From positions 1 to 7,469 of the forward strand of contig JAHEKA010000104.1 in NCBI GenBank assembly GCA_024638585.1: DNA of 7,469 nucleotides, in the 5' to 3' direction. Origin of the DNA: Rhodospirillales bacterium. GTDB lineage: Bacteria; Pseudomonadota; Alphaproteobacteria; SMXQ01. Below the pieces are notes generated by a model, which saw nothing but the letters and a program-made list of their open reading frames with translations, was not told the origin of the DNA and searched no databases. Numbering within the stretch: the first letter of the stretch is position 1; each line of letters opens with the position of its first letter. A program made the translations under genes and the position numbers. Positions 6,157 through 7,469 of this stretch are shown here, piece by piece.

Positions 6157-6999
6157 TTATTGCAGGCAGGCGCCTGCGGGCGCGGCTTCACCGAAGCCGA
6201 ACCCATAGACGGCGGTAAGCAGCACGATGCCGAGGATCACCCGGTAGATCACGAAAGGCGCGAAGCTCGCCCGTGCCAGCCAGCGCATCATGGCGGCGAT
6301 GGCCCCCAGTGCCGCGACGAGGGCCAGTCCCGCCGCAAGCGCCGCCGCCGCGGTCAGTTGCACGTCGCCCGCTTCCGCCAGTTCGAGACCCGCAAGGGTG
6401 GCCGCGCCGAGGATCACCGGGACGGCGATCAGCAGGGAAAAGCGCGCCGCTTCGTCCCGTTCGAAGCCAAGCATGCGGGCCGCCGTCATGGTCACGCCCG
6501 AGCGTGATGTCCCGGGGACCAGGGCCAGCACCTGGGCACAGCCGATGACGAGCGCCCGGCCCCAGCTCAGTTCCGTCAGGCGGCGGGTGCGCGCGCCCCA
6601 GCGATCTGCTGCCCAGAGAGCCAAGCCGAACAACAAGGTCATCCAGGCGATGACCGTCAGGCTGCGCAAGCTGGTGCCGGCCCATTTGTGTACCGCGTAG
6701 CCGGCGGCGATGGCCGGCAGCGTAGCAATCGCCACATGGAGCGCGAGCCGCGCATCGGGGCTGTCCATGCGCCCCCGCAGCGCCGCACCCGCGCCACGGG
6801 CCAGACCCAGGCAGTCGCGCCAGAAATAGAGGACGACGGCGAACAATGTGCCGAGATGGACGGCGATATCCATCACCAGGCTTTGGTCGCACCAGCCGGT
6901 TGCATGGGGCACCAGGATCAGATGGGCCTGAGAAGAGATCGGCAGGAACTCAGTGATGCCCTGCACAAGGGCGACGGTGAGAATGTGGATGAGCGTCAC
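6157..6999 (-). CDS. uppP: Undecaprenyl-diphosphate phosphatase UppP (BacA)
   Basis: UppP removes one phosphate from undecaprenyl diphosphate, recycling the lipid carrier for peptidoglycan and other envelope polymers; extra copies give bacitracin resistance. The 280-residue product is a polytopic membrane protein with several hydrophobic helices (for example about 43-60, 86-104, 113-131, 187-207 and 217-237, plus a C-terminal one near 250-266). The first family signature is QGITEFLPISSQAHL, with Gln13, Glu17 and His26 in the positions of the catalytic (E/Q)xxxE-histidine set. The second is PGTSRSGVTMT at 162-172, with Arg166 as the phosphate-binding arginine. The start is a GTG at 6997-6999, with GAGG about 9 bases upstream; no nearby ATG would keep the first signature. 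Length is normal (273 in E. coli). The stop is 10 bases from the stop of the convergent NDUFA9-like gene, with no hairpin terminator between them. Confidence 0.96.
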   Translation of the reverse strand: MTLIHILTVALVQGITEFLPISSQAHLILVPHATGWCDQSLVMDIAVHLGTLFAVVLYFWRDCLGLARGAGAALRGRMDSPDARLALHVAIATLPAIAAGYAVHKWAGTSLRSLTVIAWMTLLFGLALWAADRWGARTRRLTELSWGRALVIGCAQVLALVPGTSRSGVTMTAARMLGFERDEAARFSLLIAVPVILGAATLAGLELAEAGDVQLTAAAALAAGLALVAALGAIAAMMRWLARASFAPFVIYRVILGIVLLTAVYGFGFGEAAPAGACLQ

Positions 7000-7056
7000 G
7001 GGGAGTGCCTCGGTCGAGGTGCAGCTTACGGGGGCGCCGTCGCCGGGCCAGCGCCG

Positions 7057-7065
7057 CTTATATCA
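7057..7065 (-). promoter_or_regulatory. Candidate extended -10 promoter of uppP
   Basis: The minus strand reads TGATATAAG, an extended -10 element (TG, one base, TATAAG). No good -35 is seen at 16-18 bases. Transcription would start near 7050, giving a leader of about 50 bases before the GTG start. Confidence 0.45.
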
Positions 7066-7132
7066 CAGTGCGGTTAACGGAACATGGAATGTTGGCCGCG
7101 GCACGATGACATTGACCAACGGTGCGGCCGGG

Positions 7133-7160
7133 TAATTAGTTCCAGAACGGGACTAAATTA
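7133..7160. repeat. Imperfect inverted repeat upstream of uppP
   Basis: The arms TAATTAGTTCC and GGACTAAATTA are near reverse complements (one shifted base) around AGAACG. The core GTTCCAGAAC is itself a short dyad. It resembles an operator in size and lies about 70-100 bases upstream of the uppP -10, but no regulator can be named. Confidence 0.35.
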
Positions 7161-7187
7161 GGCGCAGGCTGTCCAGGTGTGTGGCGC

Positions 7188-7296
7188 ATATAGGGGGAAA
7201 ACCGAAGGCTCTTCAGCTTCCCGCGCCAAATATAGGACAGATTAACTGACTTATATGTACGTTTTCGCTCGCCATCCCTGGATTTCTGCCCTATAT
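7188..7296. repeat. Three ATATAGG boxes, two direct and one inverted
   Basis: ATATAGG occurs on the plus strand at 7188-7194 and 7230-7236 and on the minus strand at 7290-7296. Flanks are also alike: the second reads ATATAGGACAGATT and the third ATATAGGGCAGAAA, agreeing at 11 of 14 positions. The first continues GGGAAAACC. The two direct copies start 42 bases apart, close to four helical turns. The spacing suggests protein binding sites, but this is inference. Confidence 0.35.
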
Positions 7297-7349
7297 CCAC
7301 TCCATTGGGCTTGATCGCCTACCTTGGGGGCCGGGATACAATTTGTCAG

Positions 7350-7366
7350 GGTTAATGCGGATAACC
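7350..7366. repeat. Short dyad GGTTA-N7-TAACC
   Basis: A perfect 5-bp inverted repeat with a 7-base centre, next to a TTGTCA and just across the ATG at 7355. The size and form suit a LysR- or GntR-type operator, but such a short dyad can also arise by chance. Confidence 0.25.
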
Positions 7367-7469
7367 GCGACCCATCCTCGGTTCCAGGCGCCCTGGGCCA
7401 TTCGTGCCCTGCCCGGTGGCGGTCAGGATAACAGTTTTCGCGCTTTCGGGGCCGCTTCCGTGGCAGGGG

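Larger units (their letters stand above)
7066..7469. other. Noncoding, comparatively AT-rich upstream region of uppP
   Basis: About 400 bases without a convincing gene. Composition is more AT-rich than the flanking genes, especially at 7130-7260. It holds an imperfect inverted repeat (7133-7160), three related ATATAGG boxes (7188-7296), and a small dyad GGTTA-N7-TAACC (7350-7366). A rightward frame opens at an ATG at 7355-7357 and stays open for 38 codons to the window edge, with AGGG only 3 bases before it. A leftward frame from the right edge is open for about 70 codons and ends at a TAA near 7255. Neither has a recognisable product or the strong GC bias at third positions seen in the neighbours. 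The likely content is regulatory DNA for uppP and for a gene to the right. Confidence 0.5.

Noticed and set aside
6188..6892. A 234-codon minus-strand frame inside uppP
   Set aside because: It is an out-of-frame reading of uppP, very rich in Arg, Gly and Pro, while the true frame has both UppP signatures and membrane helices.
7139..7148. GTTCCAGAAC as a possible LexA box
   Set aside because: The alphaproteobacterial LexA site is GTTC-N7-GTTC; the spacing and orientation here do not match.

Overview
This GC-rich window carries chromosomal housekeeping genes of an alphaproteobacterium, most likely of the Rhodospirillales type. Three things point there: the minus-strand order kdsD-lptC-lptA-lptB-rpoN, a short single-domain RNase D-like exonuclease of the NrnC type, and a stand-alone homologue of the mitochondrial complex I subunit NDUFA9. 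The placement is inferred from gene content and protein style only; no search was run.

The left two thirds (1-4964) are read leftward. In transcription order they hold a tRNA-Leu(CAG), an intrinsic terminator, nrnC, then kdsD, lptC, lptA and lptB, and finally the first 129 codons of rpoN, which is cut by the window edge. From kdsD to rpoN the genes are tightly packed. lptC and lptA overlap by an ATGA, and only 9 bases separate lptB from rpoN, so this looks like one operon. It links Kdo precursor synthesis (arabinose-5-phosphate isomerase) to the inner-membrane and periplasmic parts of LPS export, with sigma-54 at the end. kdsC, which sits between kdsD and lptC in E. coli, is absent here.

The right third starts with a divergent promoter region (4965-5207) between the tRNA and a rightward gene for an NDUFA9-like atypical SDR protein (5208-6146). 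That gene converges, 10 bases apart, with leftward uppP (6157-6999), which encodes undecaprenyl-diphosphate phosphatase. The last 470 bases contain the probable uppP promoter and then about 400 bases without a convincing gene. This stretch is more AT-rich and has several short repeats and inverted repeats, so it is probably regulatory DNA for uppP and for a gene starting at or beyond the right edge.

No mobile element, CRISPR array, phage gene or clear new system is visible. The points most worth checking are the terminator between tRNA-Leu and nrnC, the three related ATATAGG boxes upstream of uppP, the CtrA-like box before kdsD, and the long LptA.
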